Numbered from the stretch's first letter, positions 11,491 through 22,195 are shown. The stretch: DNA of 64,000 nucleotides from DATARH01 sp963746885 (GCA_963746885.1 CAVVDM010000007.1:62001-126000), one strand, 5' to 3'. The notes: generated by a model not told the origin, from the letters alone. A program made the numbers and translations.

Positions 11491-12473
11491 GCAGCCTCGC
11501 GCTCGATCAGCGGTGCGTAGAAGGCGCGCAACAGCGCCTTGACCCGCCTCACCTCGTCGGCCTGGTTAACGGCGGCGCGGAACTCCGCGGACCCCGGCAG
11601 TCCCTTCGAGTACCAGCCGAGATGCTTGCGCGCGATGCGCATACCGATGGCGCTGCCGTAATGGCTCAGCATGTCGTCGTAATGGCCGCAGACGATGTCG
11701 TATTGCGCGCCGAGCGGCGGATCGGGGCGGCGCCGCCGATGGCGCAGCCAGTCGATGACCTGGCCGACCAGCCACGGGCGGCCGTAGCAGCCGCGCCCGA
11801 TCATCACCCCGTCGGCGCCCGACAGGGCAAGCGCCTGGTCGGCGTCTTCAAGGCTGGTAATGTCGCCGTTGACGATGACCGGGATCGCCACCGCCTCCTT
11901 GACCTCGCGCACGAACCGCCAGTCCGCGTCGCCGGCGTAGAACTGGCAGCGCGTCCTGCCGTGCACGGTAACCATGCGGATGCCGCAGGATTCGGCGATC
12001 TTTGCCAGGCGCGGCGCGTTGCGGTGGTTGTCGTCCCAGCCGGTGCGCATCTTCAGCGTGACCGGGAGGTCAACCGCGCGGACGGTCGCTTCGAGCAGCC
12101 GCGCGGCATGCAGCTCGTCGCGCATCAGCGCCGACCCGGCATGACCGCCCACGACCTTCTTGACCGGGCAGCCAAAATTGATGTCGATCAGCTGCGCCCC
12201 GCGATCGGCATTGAGCTTCGCCGCTTCGGCCATGACACGCGGCTCGCAGCCGGCAAGCTGCACTGCCATCGGCTGCTCCTCGGGACAGCTTCGCGCCATG
12301 GTCAGCGCCTGCCGCGTCTCACGGATCGCTGCCTGGCTGGCGATCATCTCGGAAACGACAAGCGCGGAACCGAGCCGCTTGACGACGCGACGGAACGGCA
12401 GATCGGTCACCCCCGACATCGGGGCGAGGATGACCGGGTCTGCCAATGTCACGGAACCGAGATTGATGCCCAC
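11487..12473 (-). CDS. dusB: tRNA-dihydrouridine synthase DusB (NifR3)
   Basis: FMN-dependent enzyme that reduces uridines in the tRNA D-loop. The 328-residue TIM-barrel protein has APMSGVTDLPFR at the N-terminus, the catalytic-cysteine motif NFGCPVKK, KMRTGWDD, VHGRTR and the FMN phosphate-binding VNGDI and GRGCYGRPWL. Translation starts at GTG 12473, with only a weak ribosome site upstream. It heads the ntr operon. Two inverted repeats lie just upstream (12485-12505 and 12531-12545). Confidence 0.95.
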   Translation of the reverse strand: MGINLGSVTLADPVILAPMSGVTDLPFRRVVKRLGSALVVSEMIASQAAIRETRQALTMARSCPEEQPMAVQLAGCEPRVMAEAAKLNADRGAQLIDINFGCPVKKVVGGHAGSALMRDELHAARLLEATVRAVDLPVTLKMRTGWDDNHRNAPRLAKIAESCGIRMVTVHGRTRCQFYAGDADWRFVREVKEAVAIPVIVNGDITSLEDADQALALSGADGVMIGRGCYGRPWLVGQVIDWLRHRRRRPDPPLGAQYDIVCGHYDDMLSHYGSAIGMRIARKHLGWYSKGLPGSAEFRAAVNQADEVRRVKALLRAFYAPLIEREAA

Positions 12474-12484
12474 GGATTACTCAT

Positions 12485-12505
12485 AATCTCAAGATGCTTA
12501 AGATT
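12485..12505. promoter_or_regulatory. Imperfect 21-bp inverted repeat upstream of dusB-ntr operon
   Basis: The arms AATCTCAAG and CTTAAGATT flank ATG and pair at 8 of 9 positions. The repeat ends 11 bases before the dusB start, so a bound protein or an RNA hairpin here could affect transcription or ribosome access. The stretch is AT-rich relative to its surroundings. The regulator is unknown. Confidence 0.35.
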
Positions 12506-12530
12506 TAGGCAGTTATCCTAACCCAAATCG

Positions 12531-12545
12531 TGTTGCGCTGCAACA
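12531..12545. promoter_or_regulatory. Inverted repeat TGTTGC-N3-GCAACA upstream of dusB-ntr operon
   Basis: Perfect 6-bp arms are separated by GCT. It sits 57 bases upstream of dusB and 39 bases from the 3' end of the exporter gene. Its form resembles a dimeric regulator site; it contains the CAA/TTG half-sites reported for NtrX but in inverted order, so assignment to NtrX or NtrC is only speculation. Confidence 0.35.
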
Positions 12546-12584
12546 TCGGCCGACGCATCGGCCCTCTCCCAAGCCATGCCGCGC

Positions 12585-14117
12585 TCAGTCGGCCGCCGCG
12601 GGCCGTGCGACCGGCGCACGGCGTTGGCGCAGCAGCAGCACGAGCGGGATCGAGGCGAGCGCCACCACCGTCATCAGCTTGAAATCGTCGATATAGGCAA
12701 CCATCGACGCCTGCCTTGTCACCTCGGCGTTGAGCGCGGCGATGCCGGCCGGCTGAGTGAGGCTGAACCGGGCGCCGAGTGCCGGCGCCTGGGCCAGCGG
12801 ATTGTCCGGCCGCAGGTACTCGACGAGCCGCGAATGGACAATCGCGGTGTTCTCGGTCAGCTGGGCGACCAGGATCGGGATGCCGACGCTGCCGCCGAGA
12901 TTGCGCATCAGCCCGCGGATCGCGGTCCCCTGAGTCAAAATATGGCGCGGCAGATTGGACAGCGCGACCATGTTGAGCGGCACCGCGGTGCAGCCGAACC
13001 CAAACCCCTGGATCAGGCCGGACACAATCACCGGCCCCTCCCCCATCTGCAGCGAAAAATGCGTCATCTGCCACAGGGCGACGGCGATCAGGGTAAACCC
13101 GAACGCCACGAGCACTTTGGCGTCGACCACGTTGATCACGCGGCCGACGAGAAACATTCCGATCATCGTGCCGATGCCGCGTGGCGCGGTAACCAGCCCG
13201 GTCGTCAATACCGGATAGCCCATCAACTCCTGCAGCATCAGCGGCAACAGCGCCAAGGTCCCGTTCATCACGACGCCGACGAGAAAAGCCAGTACGGTGG
13301 CGGCGACAAACGGCCCGTTCTTCAGCAGCTCGCGGTTGAGGAACGAACGGTCGCCCGTCGTCATGGTATGGACGACCAGCAGGTAGAGCGCGAGCGCGGC
13401 GACCGTCGCCTCGATGGCGATCTCGGTCGAAGCGAACCAGTCATTGACCGTGCCGCGGTCGAGCATCAGCTGAAACGCGCCGATCGCCAGGCTGAGCGTG
13501 GCGAAGCCGAAGAAGTCGAAGCCTTCGCTGTGGGCACGGCGGTTGTCGCGAATGAAATAGGCGATGCCGAGCGCCGAAATGATCCCGAACGGCACGTTGA
13601 TGTAGAAGACCGATCGCCAGCCGAAACTGTCGGTCAGCCAGCCTCCGAGCGCCGGCCCGGCGATCGGCCCCAGCACCGTGCCGGTGCCGAACAGCGCCAT
13701 TGCCTGGCCGTGGCGCTCGGGCGGGTTGATCGACAGCAGCGTCGCCTGCGCCAAGGGCGCCAGCGCGGCGCCGCCGATCCCCTGCAACACGCGGAAGATG
13801 ACCAGCTGCGGCAGGTTCTGCGCGGCGCCGCACAGCGCCGAAGCAACGGTGAAGCCGATGACCGAGACCAGGAACACGTATTTGATGCCCAAACGGCCGG
13901 CCAGCCAGCCGGTCAGCGGCATGGTGATCGCCACCGAGACGATGTAGGAGGTCAGCACCCAGGCGATCTCTTCCCGGCTCGCTGACAGGCTGCCCTGCAT
14001 ATGTGCCAGCGCAACGTTCGCGATCGTGTTGTCGAGCCCGCGCATGATCGTCGCGAGCATGATCGAGCAGGTAATCCAGGTGCGATTGGGCACTGCGCCG
14101 GATCGTGCGCCGTTCAT
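12585..14117 (-). CDS. DHA2-family MFS multidrug exporter (EmrB/QacA-like)
   Basis: Proton-driven inner-membrane drug exporter of 510 residues with about 14 hydrophobic segments. The N-terminus has LDNTIANVALAHMQ, the first-helix signature of the 14-TM DHA2 group. It is followed by EEIAWVLTSYIVSVAI, the motif GWLAGRLG after TM2, and the TM5 motif C-like GPALGGWLTDSFGWRSVFYINVP over two segments. The start at 14117 (MNGARSG) is chosen because the open extension upstream is charged and non-homologous. There is no adjacent membrane-fusion gene. It is divergent from ispDF. The substrate is unknown. A second, related exporter occurs at 46594-48181. Confidence 0.88.
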   Translation of the reverse strand: MNGARSGAVPNRTWITCSIMLATIMRGLDNTIANVALAHMQGSLSASREEIAWVLTSYIVSVAITMPLTGWLAGRLGIKYVFLVSVIGFTVASALCGAAQNLPQLVIFRVLQGIGGAALAPLAQATLLSINPPERHGQAMALFGTGTVLGPIAGPALGGWLTDSFGWRSVFYINVPFGIISALGIAYFIRDNRRAHSEGFDFFGFATLSLAIGAFQLMLDRGTVNDWFASTEIAIEATVAALALYLLVVHTMTTGDRSFLNRELLKNGPFVAATVLAFLVGVVMNGTLALLPLMLQELMGYPVLTTGLVTAPRGIGTMIGMFLVGRVINVVDAKVLVAFGFTLIAVALWQMTHFSLQMGEGPVIVSGLIQGFGFGCTAVPLNMVALSNLPRHILTQGTAIRGLMRNLGGSVGIPILVAQLTENTAIVHSRLVEYLRPDNPLAQAPALGARFSLTQPAGIAALNAEVTRQASMVAYIDDFKLMTVVALASIPLVLLLRQRRAPVARPAAAD

Positions 14118-14236
14118 GCCGTTGCCGCCTGCAAACCGATCACGCCCGGCATTTCCTTCTCTCGACCCATCCGGCGCCGCATGCCGCGGCCGCCTTCCGG
14201 CTGGCATGCTCCCAACCGCGAGGCTAGTTTACGGCA

Positions 14237-15391
14237 ATGCGACAGATTTATGCTCTGATTGTCGCGGCCGGGCGCGGTACCCGCTTCGGCGGCGCGCTGC
14301 CAAAGCAATACCTTCCGCTCGGTGGCGACACCGTGCTGCACCATGCCGTCTCGGCGTTTGCCGCGCACCCGCGCGTCGCTGGCGTGCAGGTCGTGATCCG
14401 CGACGAAGATCGCGCGATATTCCACCGGGCAATCGCCGGGCTGACGGTGCTGCCGCCGGTGCCGGGCGGCGCCGAGCGGCAGGATTCGGTGCGGCTCGGC
14501 CTCGAGGCGCTGGCCCCGCACGAGCCCGCGCTGGTGCTGATCCACGACGGCGCCCGGCCGTTTCCCGATACCGCGCTGATCGACCGCGTCATCGACGCGC
14601 TTGACCGGGCGTCGGCGGCGATTCCGGCGCTGCCATTGGGCGACACGATCAAGCTCGTGGCGGACGGCGCGATCCGCGAGACCGTCGACCGCAGCCGATT
14701 GTGGCGGGCGCAAACCCCGCAGGGCTTTCGTTTCCCGGCAATCCTGGCGGCGCACCGCGCCGCCGCCGGGTATGTCCTGACCGACAATTCCGCGGTGGCA
14801 GAGGCGGCCGGCATCGCGCCGATCGTTGTCGCCGGCAGCGAGGACAATCTGAAAGTGACGACCACGCACGATCTCGCCGCCGCCGAGCGCCTGCTGGCAT
14901 CCCGCCTCGCCGATGTGCGGGTCGGCCAGGGCTTCGATGTGCACGGCTTCGGACCCGGCGATCATGTCATGATCTGCGGTGTTGCGATCCCGCACGGCGC
15001 CGGCCTCGTCGGCCATTCCGATGCCGATGTCGGACTGCACGCGCTGACCGACGCGCTGCTCGGCGCGATCGGCGCCGGCGATATCGGCATGCATTTCCCG
15101 CCGACCGACCCGCGCTGGCGCGGCGTCGCGTCGGAGGCGTTCCTGCGCCATGCCGCCGGGCTGGTGCGCGACAGGGGCGGCGCGATCGCCGCGGTCGACG
15201 TTACCGTGATCTGCGAGCGCCCGAAGATCGCGCCGCATCGGGGGGCAATGATCGAGCGCGTCGCCGCGATCCTGGCTATCGTCCCGGACCGGGTCAGCGT
15301 CAAGGCGACGACGACCGAGGGGCTCGGCTTTACCGGCCGCCGCGAAGGCATTGCCGCGCAGGCCGTCGCCACCGTGCGGCTGCCGCTCTGA
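14237..15391 (+). CDS. ispDF: Bifunctional IspD/IspF (MEP isoprenoid pathway)
   Basis: Fused enzyme for two non-consecutive steps of the methylerythritol phosphate pathway: CDP-ME formation (IspD) and cyclisation to MEcPP (IspF). IspD spans about residues 1-222, with IVAAGRGTRFG, LPKQYLPLGG, LIHDGARPF and RAQTPQGF. IspF starts near residue 228 with RVGQGFDVHGFGPGD (metal ligands Asp and His). It continues with GHSDADVGLHALTDALLGAIG and ends KATTTEGLGFTGRREGIAAQAVA. At 384 residues it matches known alphaproteobacterial fusions. Its stop overlaps pgpA as CTGA. Confidence 0.96.
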   Translation: MRQIYALIVAAGRGTRFGGALPKQYLPLGGDTVLHHAVSAFAAHPRVAGVQVVIRDEDRAIFHRAIAGLTVLPPVPGGAERQDSVRLGLEALAPHEPALVLIHDGARPFPDTALIDRVIDALDRASAAIPALPLGDTIKLVADGAIRETVDRSRLWRAQTPQGFRFPAILAAHRAAAGYVLTDNSAVAEAAGIAPIVVAGSEDNLKVTTTHDLAAAERLLASRLADVRVGQGFDVHGFGPGDHVMICGVAIPHGAGLVGHSDADVGLHALTDALLGAIGAGDIGMHFPPTDPRWRGVASEAFLRHAAGLVRDRGGAIAAVDVTVICERPKIAPHRGAMIERVAAILAIVPDRVSVKATTTEGLGFTGRREGIAAQAVATVRLPL

Positions 15392-15882
15392 CTGCCGCGA
15401 GTCGCCTCGGGCTGCCATTCCGCCACCCGGCGGCGCTGGCGGCGACCTGGTTTGGCGCCGGCCTGCTGCCGGGAATGCCCGGGTCATGGGGGTCGCTGGC
15501 CGCCCTGCCCTGCGCCTGGACGATCTGCGCCGTCGCCGGCCCCGGCGCCCTGGCCGGCGCGGCCGTGCTTACATTCGCGCTCGGGTGGTGGGCCGCGGCA
15601 CGGCTGGCGCGCGCCAGCGGCCACGAGGATCCCGGCTTCATCGTCATCGACGAGGTGGCGGCGCAATGGCTGGTGCTGGTCGCAGCGCCGCTCGATTGGC
15701 GTCTCTACGCCGTCGCGTTCCTCTTGTTCCGCCTGTTCGACATCACCAAGCCGTGGCCCGCCCGCGCGGTCGAGCGGCGCATCGCCGGCGGGCTCGGCAT
15801 CATGCTCGACGACATCGTGGCCGCGCTCTACGCTGTGGCGCTGCTGTTGATCGGCGAAGGAGTTTTCGGTGTTCGATTCTGA
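15388..15882 (+). CDS. pgpA: Phosphatidylglycerophosphatase A (probable CTG start)
   Basis: Inner-membrane phosphatase converting phosphatidylglycerophosphate to phosphatidylglycerol. Recognised by the sequence ATWFGAGLLPGMPGSWGSLA, FIVIDEVAAQWLV, RLFDITKPWPAR and GLGIMLDDIVAALYA; three to four hydrophobic helices are present. No ATG, GTG or TTG precedes the conserved N-terminal region in this frame for a long way. The best start is CTG at 15388, which overlaps the ispDF stop as CTGA and gives 164 residues. No strong ribosome site is visible, so coupling to ispDF is inferred. It overlaps the start of the next gene by 14 bases. Confidence 0.85.
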   Translation: MTAASRLGLPFRHPAALAATWFGAGLLPGMPGSWGSLAALPCAWTICAVAGPGALAGAAVLTFALGWWAAARLARASGHEDPGFIVIDEVAAQWLVLVAAPLDWRLYAVAFLLFRLFDITKPWPARAVERRIAGGLGIMLDDIVAALYAVALLLIGEGVFGVRF

Positions 15883-16364
15883 GACCCTGGCGCTGGCCGA
15901 GGCGGTTCTGGCCGCGTGCCGGACACGCCACTGGCACGTCGCGACAGCCGAAATCCTGCACGGGCGGCCTCGTCGCGGCGGCGCTGACCGCGATTGCCGG
16001 CTCGTCCGACGTTGTCGAGCGCGGCTTCGTTACCTACTCGAACGAAGCGAAAATGGAGCTGCTCGGCGTGCCGCCGGACACGATCGGCGCGCACGGCGCG
16101 GTTAGCGCCCAGACCGCCGCCGCGATGGCGCGCGGCGCGGTGGCGCGCGCCGGGGTCGATCTGGCGGTGTCGATCACCGGAGTCGCCGGCCCGGGCGGCG
16201 GCACCCCGCAAAAGCCGGTCGGCCTCGTCTATCTCGGGGTGGCGCGCAAGGACGGCACGGCCCGCGTCGAGCGCCGCATCTTTCCCGGCGACCGCGCCGA
16301 GATCCGCCAGGCGGCTCTAATCCTGGCGCTCGAAATGCTCCGGGACGAGGCGCTCTCCAACTGA
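15869..16364 (+). CDS. CinA C-terminal domain protein (NMN amidohydrolase, PncC type), one frameshift
   Basis: Stand-alone CinA-C domain, the family with nicotinamide-mononucleotide deamidase activity in NAD recycling. The GTG start at 15869 has GAAGGA upstream. The frame breaks at GAAATC (15950-15955). Removing one A gives ATAESCTGGLVAAALT, the conserved active-site loop. The rest, FVTYSNEAKMELLGV and AVSITGVAGPGGGTPQKPVG, is canonical. Repaired length is 164 residues, right for a single CinA-C domain without the N-terminal MoaB-like half. Last gene of the ispDF run. Confidence 0.87.
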
Positions 16365-16385
16365 CGCACGGAAACCAGAACGGAA

Positions 16386-16414
16386 ACGGGCGCCGCCGTC
16401 GCCGGGGCGCCCGT
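16386..16414 (+). terminator. Candidate hairpin after cinA
   Basis: Perfect 9-bp arms ACGGGCGCC and GGCGCCCGT enclose an 11-base loop, 22 bases after the cinA stop. It lies in the gap between two convergent transcripts. There is no T-run after the stem on either strand, so it may be only a Rho-independent-like stem or a barrier. Low certainty. Confidence 0.4.
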
Positions 16415-16522
16415 CCGGCGAGTTCTACTATGCCGTCATCGCATCCGCCCCAAATTGGTCGGGGGGGGAAGCGCGGAGCGTCAGGCGAGTGACATGCCGA
16501 ATGCACTGTGACGACTGTCGAT

Positions 16523-16984
16523 CTACCGCGAGGCTGGCGCGGTGCCGCCGGTCGGAGCGCCGTACAGATCATGCGCGCGGTGTTCGAAAGCGGCGACCAT
16601 GCGTCGCACGGCTTCGCTGAACAGCACCTCGATCACCCGCTGCAAAATGCGAGACTTGAACTCGAAATCGACAAAAAAATCGATGCGGCAGCCGTTCGCT
16701 ACCGGCTCGAAGATCCAGTGGTTGTGGAGGTAGCGGAACGGCCCTTCGCTATAGGTCACGTCGATGCGGCGCGGCGGGTCGAGCGTCACGCGTGAGGTAA
16801 ACCGCTCGCGGAACATGCGAAACCCGATGATCAGATCGGCAACGATCAGGTTGGGCTTGCGCTCGCGAACGCGCGCGCCGACGCACCACGGCAGAAACTC
16901 GGGGTAGCGCTCGACATCGGCGACCAGCGCAAAGAGCTGCTCCGGCGTGTAAGGGAGGATGCGCTGCTCGGCATGGGTCGGCAT
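16523..16984 (-). CDS. Coq10/RatA-type START-like protein
   Basis: SRPBCC-fold protein of the Coq10 group, which binds ubiquinone or its precursors and helps respiration; the bacterial RatA relative has also been reported to affect ribosomes. The 153-residue product has LPYTPEQLFALVADVERYPEFLPWCVGARV over its first 50 residues in short conserved blocks. SEGPFRYLHNHW and FEFKSRILQRVIEVLF follow, all typical. The start at 16984 (MPTHAEQRILPY) is chosen by family alignment. It lies 10 bases after lipA, its usual alphaproteobacterial neighbour. Confidence 0.88.
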   Translation of the reverse strand: MPTHAEQRILPYTPEQLFALVADVERYPEFLPWCVGARVRERKPNLIVADLIIGFRMFRERFTSRVTLDPPRRIDVTYSEGPFRYLHNHWIFEPVANGCRIDFFVDFEFKSRILQRVIEVLFSEAVRRMVAAFEHRAHDLYGAPTGGTAPASR

Positions 16985-16994
16985 CGCGCGCGGG

Positions 16995-17948
16995 TTAGGC
17001 CCTTGCCGCGAGCGCAGCAGCGCGCGCCGCCTTGAGCCGGGCGAAATCCTCGCCGGCATGGTAGGAGGAGCGCGTCAGCGGCGAGGCCGACGCCATCAGA
17101 AAGCCCTTGCCCAGCGCCTGCCGCCGATACCCCTCGAAGGCCTCCGGCGTGACAAACTCCGCGATCTTGTGGTGCTTCGGTGTCGGCTGCAAATACTGGC
17201 CGATGGTCAGGAAATCGACCGCCGCGGCGCGCAGATCATCCATGACCTGCAACACCTCGGCGCGTTCCTCGCCGAGCCCGACCATGATGCCGGACTTGGT
17301 GAACACCGCCGGATCGATCCGCTTCGCCTGATCGAGCAACCTGAGCGAATGGAAATAGCGCGCGCCCGGCCGCACCTCGGCATAGAGACGCGGCACGGTT
17401 TCGAGATTGTGGTTGAGCACGTCCGGCTTCGCCGCGACAACTCTCTCGATCGCCCCGTCCTTGTGCAGAAAGTCGGGCACCAGCACCTCGATCGTGGTGT
17501 CGGGTGCAGCGGCGCGGATCGCCGCTATGGTGCGGGCGAAATGGCCGGCGCCGCCATCGTCGAGGTCGTCGCGGTCGACCGAGGTGACGACGATATGGGC
17601 GAGGCCCAGCGCGGCAACGGCGTCGCCTACCCGCTTCGGCTCATGCGGATCGAGAAAATCGGGCCGGCCGGTCGCGACATTGCAGAACGTGCAGGCGCGG
17701 GTGCACACGGCGCCGAGGATCATCATCGTCGCGTGCTTTTCCTTCCAGCACTCGCCGATGTTCGGGCAGCCCGCCTCCTCGCACACTGTATTGAGCTTGA
17801 GGTCGCGCATCAGGCGGCGCGTCGCATGGTATTCGGGCGAGCCCGGCGCCTTGACGCGGATCCACGACGGCTTTCGCGGGCTCGGATTATCCGGCCGCGC
17901 CGCCTTCTCGGGATGGCGCAGCGGCGCAGCGGCGGTCGGAGCGATCAT
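16995..17948 (-). CDS. lipA: Lipoyl synthase LipA
   Basis: Radical-SAM enzyme inserting two sulfurs into octanoyl groups on lipoyl domains, needed here for the adjacent pyruvate dehydrogenase. The auxiliary cluster motif is CEEAGCPNIGECW near residue 56. The radical-SAM cluster is CTRACTFCNV near residue 82. The C-terminal RSSYHAGEDF supplies the serine ligand of the auxiliary cluster. At 317 residues the gene is complete and in one frame. It starts 3 bases after the lpd stop, so they are co-transcribed. Confidence 0.97.
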   Translation of the reverse strand: MIAPTAAAPLRHPEKAARPDNPSPRKPSWIRVKAPGSPEYHATRRLMRDLKLNTVCEEAGCPNIGECWKEKHATMMILGAVCTRACTFCNVATGRPDFLDPHEPKRVGDAVAALGLAHIVVTSVDRDDLDDGGAGHFARTIAAIRAAAPDTTIEVLVPDFLHKDGAIERVVAAKPDVLNHNLETVPRLYAEVRPGARYFHSLRLLDQAKRIDPAVFTKSGIMVGLGEERAEVLQVMDDLRAAAVDFLTIGQYLQPTPKHHKIAEFVTPEAFEGYRRQALGKGFLMASASPLTRSSYHAGEDFARLKAARAAALAARA

Positions 17949-17951
17949 CCG

Positions 17952-19353
17952 CTAGAAGTGGATGGCCCGGCCATAGGCGTCAAGCACCGCCTCGTGCATC
18001 GTCTCGGAGATCGTCGGGTGCGGGAAGATCGTGCGGATCAGCTCGGCCTCGGTCGTTTCCAAGGTCTTGGCGATCGCGTAGCCCTGGATCAGTTCTGTCA
18101 CCTCGGCGCCGACCATGTGCGCGCCGAGGAGTTCGCCGGTCTTGCCGTCGAACACGGTCTTGACCATGCCCTCGGGGTCGCCCAACGCAATCGCCTTGCC
18201 GTTGCCGATGAACGGGAAATGTCCGGCTTTGACTTCGTAGCCGGCATCGCGTGCCGCCTGTTCGGTCATGCCGACGCTCGCGACCTGCGGCCGGCAATAG
18301 GTGCAGGCCGGGATGTTGCGCGTGTCGAGCGGGTGCACATCGTTGACCCCGGCGATCTTCTCGACGCAGATCACCCCCTCGTGCATCGCCTTATGCGCCA
18401 GCCACGGCGGCCCGACCACATCGCCGATCGCATAGATCCCGGGTTCGCCGGTGCGCAGCCATTGGTCGACGACGATATGGCTGCGCTCGACCGTCACGCC
18501 GGTGCCTTCGAGGCCGATCTCCTCGACATTGCCGACGATGCCGACCGCCAGGATCACCCGCTCGACGGTGACCTCGAACGCCTTGCCGCCCGCCTCGATC
18601 TGCGCGGCTACCGTGTCCTGGCCCCGCTTCAGGCCCTTCACCGTCGCGCTGGTGTGGATCTTGATCCCCTGCTTCTCGAAGCTCTTGCGGGCGAAGGCGG
18701 AGATTTCCGCGTCCTCGACCGGCAGCACGCGGTCGAGCACCTCGACGACCGTGACCTCGGCGCCCATGTCGCGGTAGAAGCTGGCGAACTCGATGCCGAT
18801 CGCGCCTGATCCGACCACCAGCAGCGATTTCGGGATCGCCGCCGGCACCATCGCCTCCTTGTAGGTCCACACGAGCTTGCCGTCCGGCTCCAGCCCCGGC
18901 AACGAGCGCGCCCGCGCCCCGGTCGCCAGCACGATGTGCTTGGCGGCGAGATCGGCCACCCGCTTGCCGTCCTTGGCGACCGCCAGCTTGCCTTTGCCGG
19001 CGAGCCGGGCCTCGCCGTCGATCACCGTGACCTTGTTCTTGCGCAACAGGTAGGCGACGCCGTTGGACAATTGCTTGGCGACGGCGCGCGAGCGGGCGAC
19101 GACCTTTTTCGCGTCATAGGAAATATCGTCGCGCCGAAAAGCCGAACTCGTCGAGATGGTGCAGCAGGTGGTTGATCTCCGACGCGCGCAGCAGCGCCTT
19201 CGTCGGAATGCAGCCCCAGTTGAGGCAGATGCCGCCCAAATGCTCGCGCTCGACAACAGCGGTCTTCATGCCGAGCTGCGCCGCCCGGATCGCTGCGACA
19301 TAGCCGCCCGGCCCGCCGCCGACCACGACGAGGTCGAAGGAACTCTCCGCCAT
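17952..19353 (-). CDS. lpd: Dihydrolipoyl dehydrogenase (E3), one frameshift
   Basis: FAD enzyme that reoxidises the lipoyl arm of the pyruvate dehydrogenase complex, reducing NAD. The FAD motif is VVGGGPGGYVAAIRAAQLG near residue 10, and the redox disulfide is GGICLNWGCIPTKA near 40. The NAD-binding motif is VVGSGAIGIEFASFY, and the catalytic His-Glu is in FPHPTISE near the C-terminus. One extra base around 19127-19133 breaks the frame after DEFGFSAR; the next frame resumes DISYDAKKVVARSRAV. Repaired length is about 466 residues. It follows pdhC by 16 bases. Confidence 0.95.
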
Positions 19354-19369
19354 CCCTGGTGCCTCCGGC

Positions 19370-20689
19370 CTACAGCAGCATCGTCAGCGGATCTTCGATC
19401 AGCTTCTTGAAGGCGGCGAGGAATTGCGCGCCGATTGCGCCGTCGACGACGCGGTGGTCGCAGGACAAGGTGCAGGTCATCACCGTGGCGACCGCAAGCT
19501 GGCCGTCGCGCACCACCGGGCGCTGCTCGCCGGCGCCGACCGCCAGGATGCAGCCCTGCGGCGGGTTGATCACCGCGGCGAACTCGCGGATGCCGTACAT
19601 CCCGAGGTTCGAGATCGAGAACGTGCCGCCCTGGAACTCCTCGATCTTCAATTTGCCGGCGCGGGCGCGCTCGGCGAGGTCCTTGGTCTCCGCCGCGATC
19701 TGCGCCAGCCCCTTCTGGTCGGCCGACTTGACGATCGGGGTGATCAGCCCGTCGTCGAGCGCGACCGCGACCGAAATGTCGACCCGCTGCCACAACAGGA
19801 TCGCGTCGTCGCTCCACGACGCATTGGCCGCCGGCACCTGCCGCAACGCCAATGCCGCGGCGCGGACCACGAAATCGTTGATGGAAATCTTGGTCTCGGA
19901 CTTGGCGTTGAGCGCCGCCCGGATCTTCAACAGATCGTCGATCGTGCAATCGACCGACAGGTAGAAATGCGGGACGGTCTGCTTCGATTCGCTGAGCCGG
20001 CGGGCGATGACCCGGCGCATCGCCGTATGCGGCCTTTCGGTGTAGGGCGGGTTGCCGGCCAATGCCAACACCTGCTCCTTGGCGAAGACCGCGGCGGACA
20101 GAGCTGCGGAAGCGGCCGGTGTCGCGGCCGCAACGGCGGCGGCCATCGGCGGCGGCGCGGCGCGCGGCGCGCCGGGCGCGGCCAACGCCGCCTCGATGTC
20201 GGCCTTGACGACGCGGCCCTGCGGGCCCGAGCCGCGGATCGCGGCAAGGTCGAGGCCGGCATGCACCGCCATGCGCCGCGCCAGCGGGCTCGCGAAGACC
20301 CGGCCGTTCGGCGCGGATGCGGCCGGCGACGCGGCAGATGCCGGCGCGGGCTTGCTCGGCGCCGATATCACAGCCGCAGCCGGAGCAGCGACTGGCGGCG
20401 CGGTCGGCGGCGGCGATGCGAAGCCTTCGAGCGCCGTCGGGTCCTCGCCCTCCTCCAACAGGAGCGCGATCGGCGCGTTTACCTTGATGCCCTGCGCGCC
20501 CTCGGGAACGATGATCTTGCCGAGCCGGCCTTCGTCCGCCGCCTCGTATTCCATGGTCGCCTTGTCGGTCTCGATCTCGGCGATCACATCGCCCGAATGA
20601 ATCTCGTCGCCTTCCTTCTTGAGCCAGCGGGCGAGATTGCCTTCGGTCATCGTCGGCGACAGCGCCGGCATGCGGATTTCGATCGGCAT
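19370..20689 (-). CDS. pdhC: Pyruvate dehydrogenase E2, dihydrolipoamide acetyltransferase
   Basis: Core acetyltransferase of the pyruvate dehydrogenase complex, 439 residues and intact. It has one N-terminal lipoyl domain with the modified lysine in ETDKATMEYEA, then a long Ala/Pro linker. The E1/E3-binding domain (SPLARRMAVHAGLDLAAI, GRVVKADIEAAL) follows. The catalytic domain ends with CDHRVVDGAIGAQF, which carries the active-site His and Asp. It sits between pdhB and lpd. The 141-base gap to pdhB contains a palindromic repeat (20723-20745). Confidence 0.96.
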   Translation of the reverse strand: MPIEIRMPALSPTMTEGNLARWLKKEGDEIHSGDVIAEIETDKATMEYEAADEGRLGKIIVPEGAQGIKVNAPIALLLEEGEDPTALEGFASPPPTAPPVAAPAAAVISAPSKPAPASAASPAASAPNGRVFASPLARRMAVHAGLDLAAIRGSGPQGRVVKADIEAALAAPGAPRAAPPPMAAAVAAATPAASAALSAAVFAKEQVLALAGNPPYTERPHTAMRRVIARRLSESKQTVPHFYLSVDCTIDDLLKIRAALNAKSETKISINDFVVRAAALALRQVPAANASWSDDAILLWQRVDISVAVALDDGLITPIVKSADQKGLAQIAAETKDLAERARAGKLKIEEFQGGTFSISNLGMYGIREFAAVINPPQGCILAVGAGEQRPVVRDGQLAVATVMTCTLSCDHRVVDGAIGAQFLAAFKKLIEDPLTMLL

Positions 20690-20722
20690 CGACTATCCTT
20701 CTCCCGCCACCCCAGTCCCGTC

Positions 20723-20745
20723 ATGGCCGGGCTTGACCCGGCCAT
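20723..20745. repeat. Interspersed palindromic repeat, copy 1
   Basis: ATGGCCGGG-CTTGA-CCCGGCCAT forms a perfect 9-bp stem with a 5-base loop between pdhB and pdhC. A near-identical copy lies at 53228-53250. Such GGCCGGGCTTG-type palindromes are common intergenic elements in alphaproteobacteria as I recall them. In the transcript this could form a stem-loop that adjusts pdhC expression relative to pdhAB. Confidence 0.65.
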
Positions 20746-20830
20746 CCACGAGCCGAGCGGCGACGGCGTGGACGCTCGGAGCAAGCCCGATTATGACGAA
20801 CATTTATTGCAACCTCGGGGGCCGCCGCTT

Positions 20831-22195
<1,365 letters not shown>

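Noticed and set aside
16959..18809. 616-codon open frame antisense to lipA and lpd
   Set aside because: High GC keeps antisense frames open; its product has no family features, while the opposite strand encodes LipA and Lpd.
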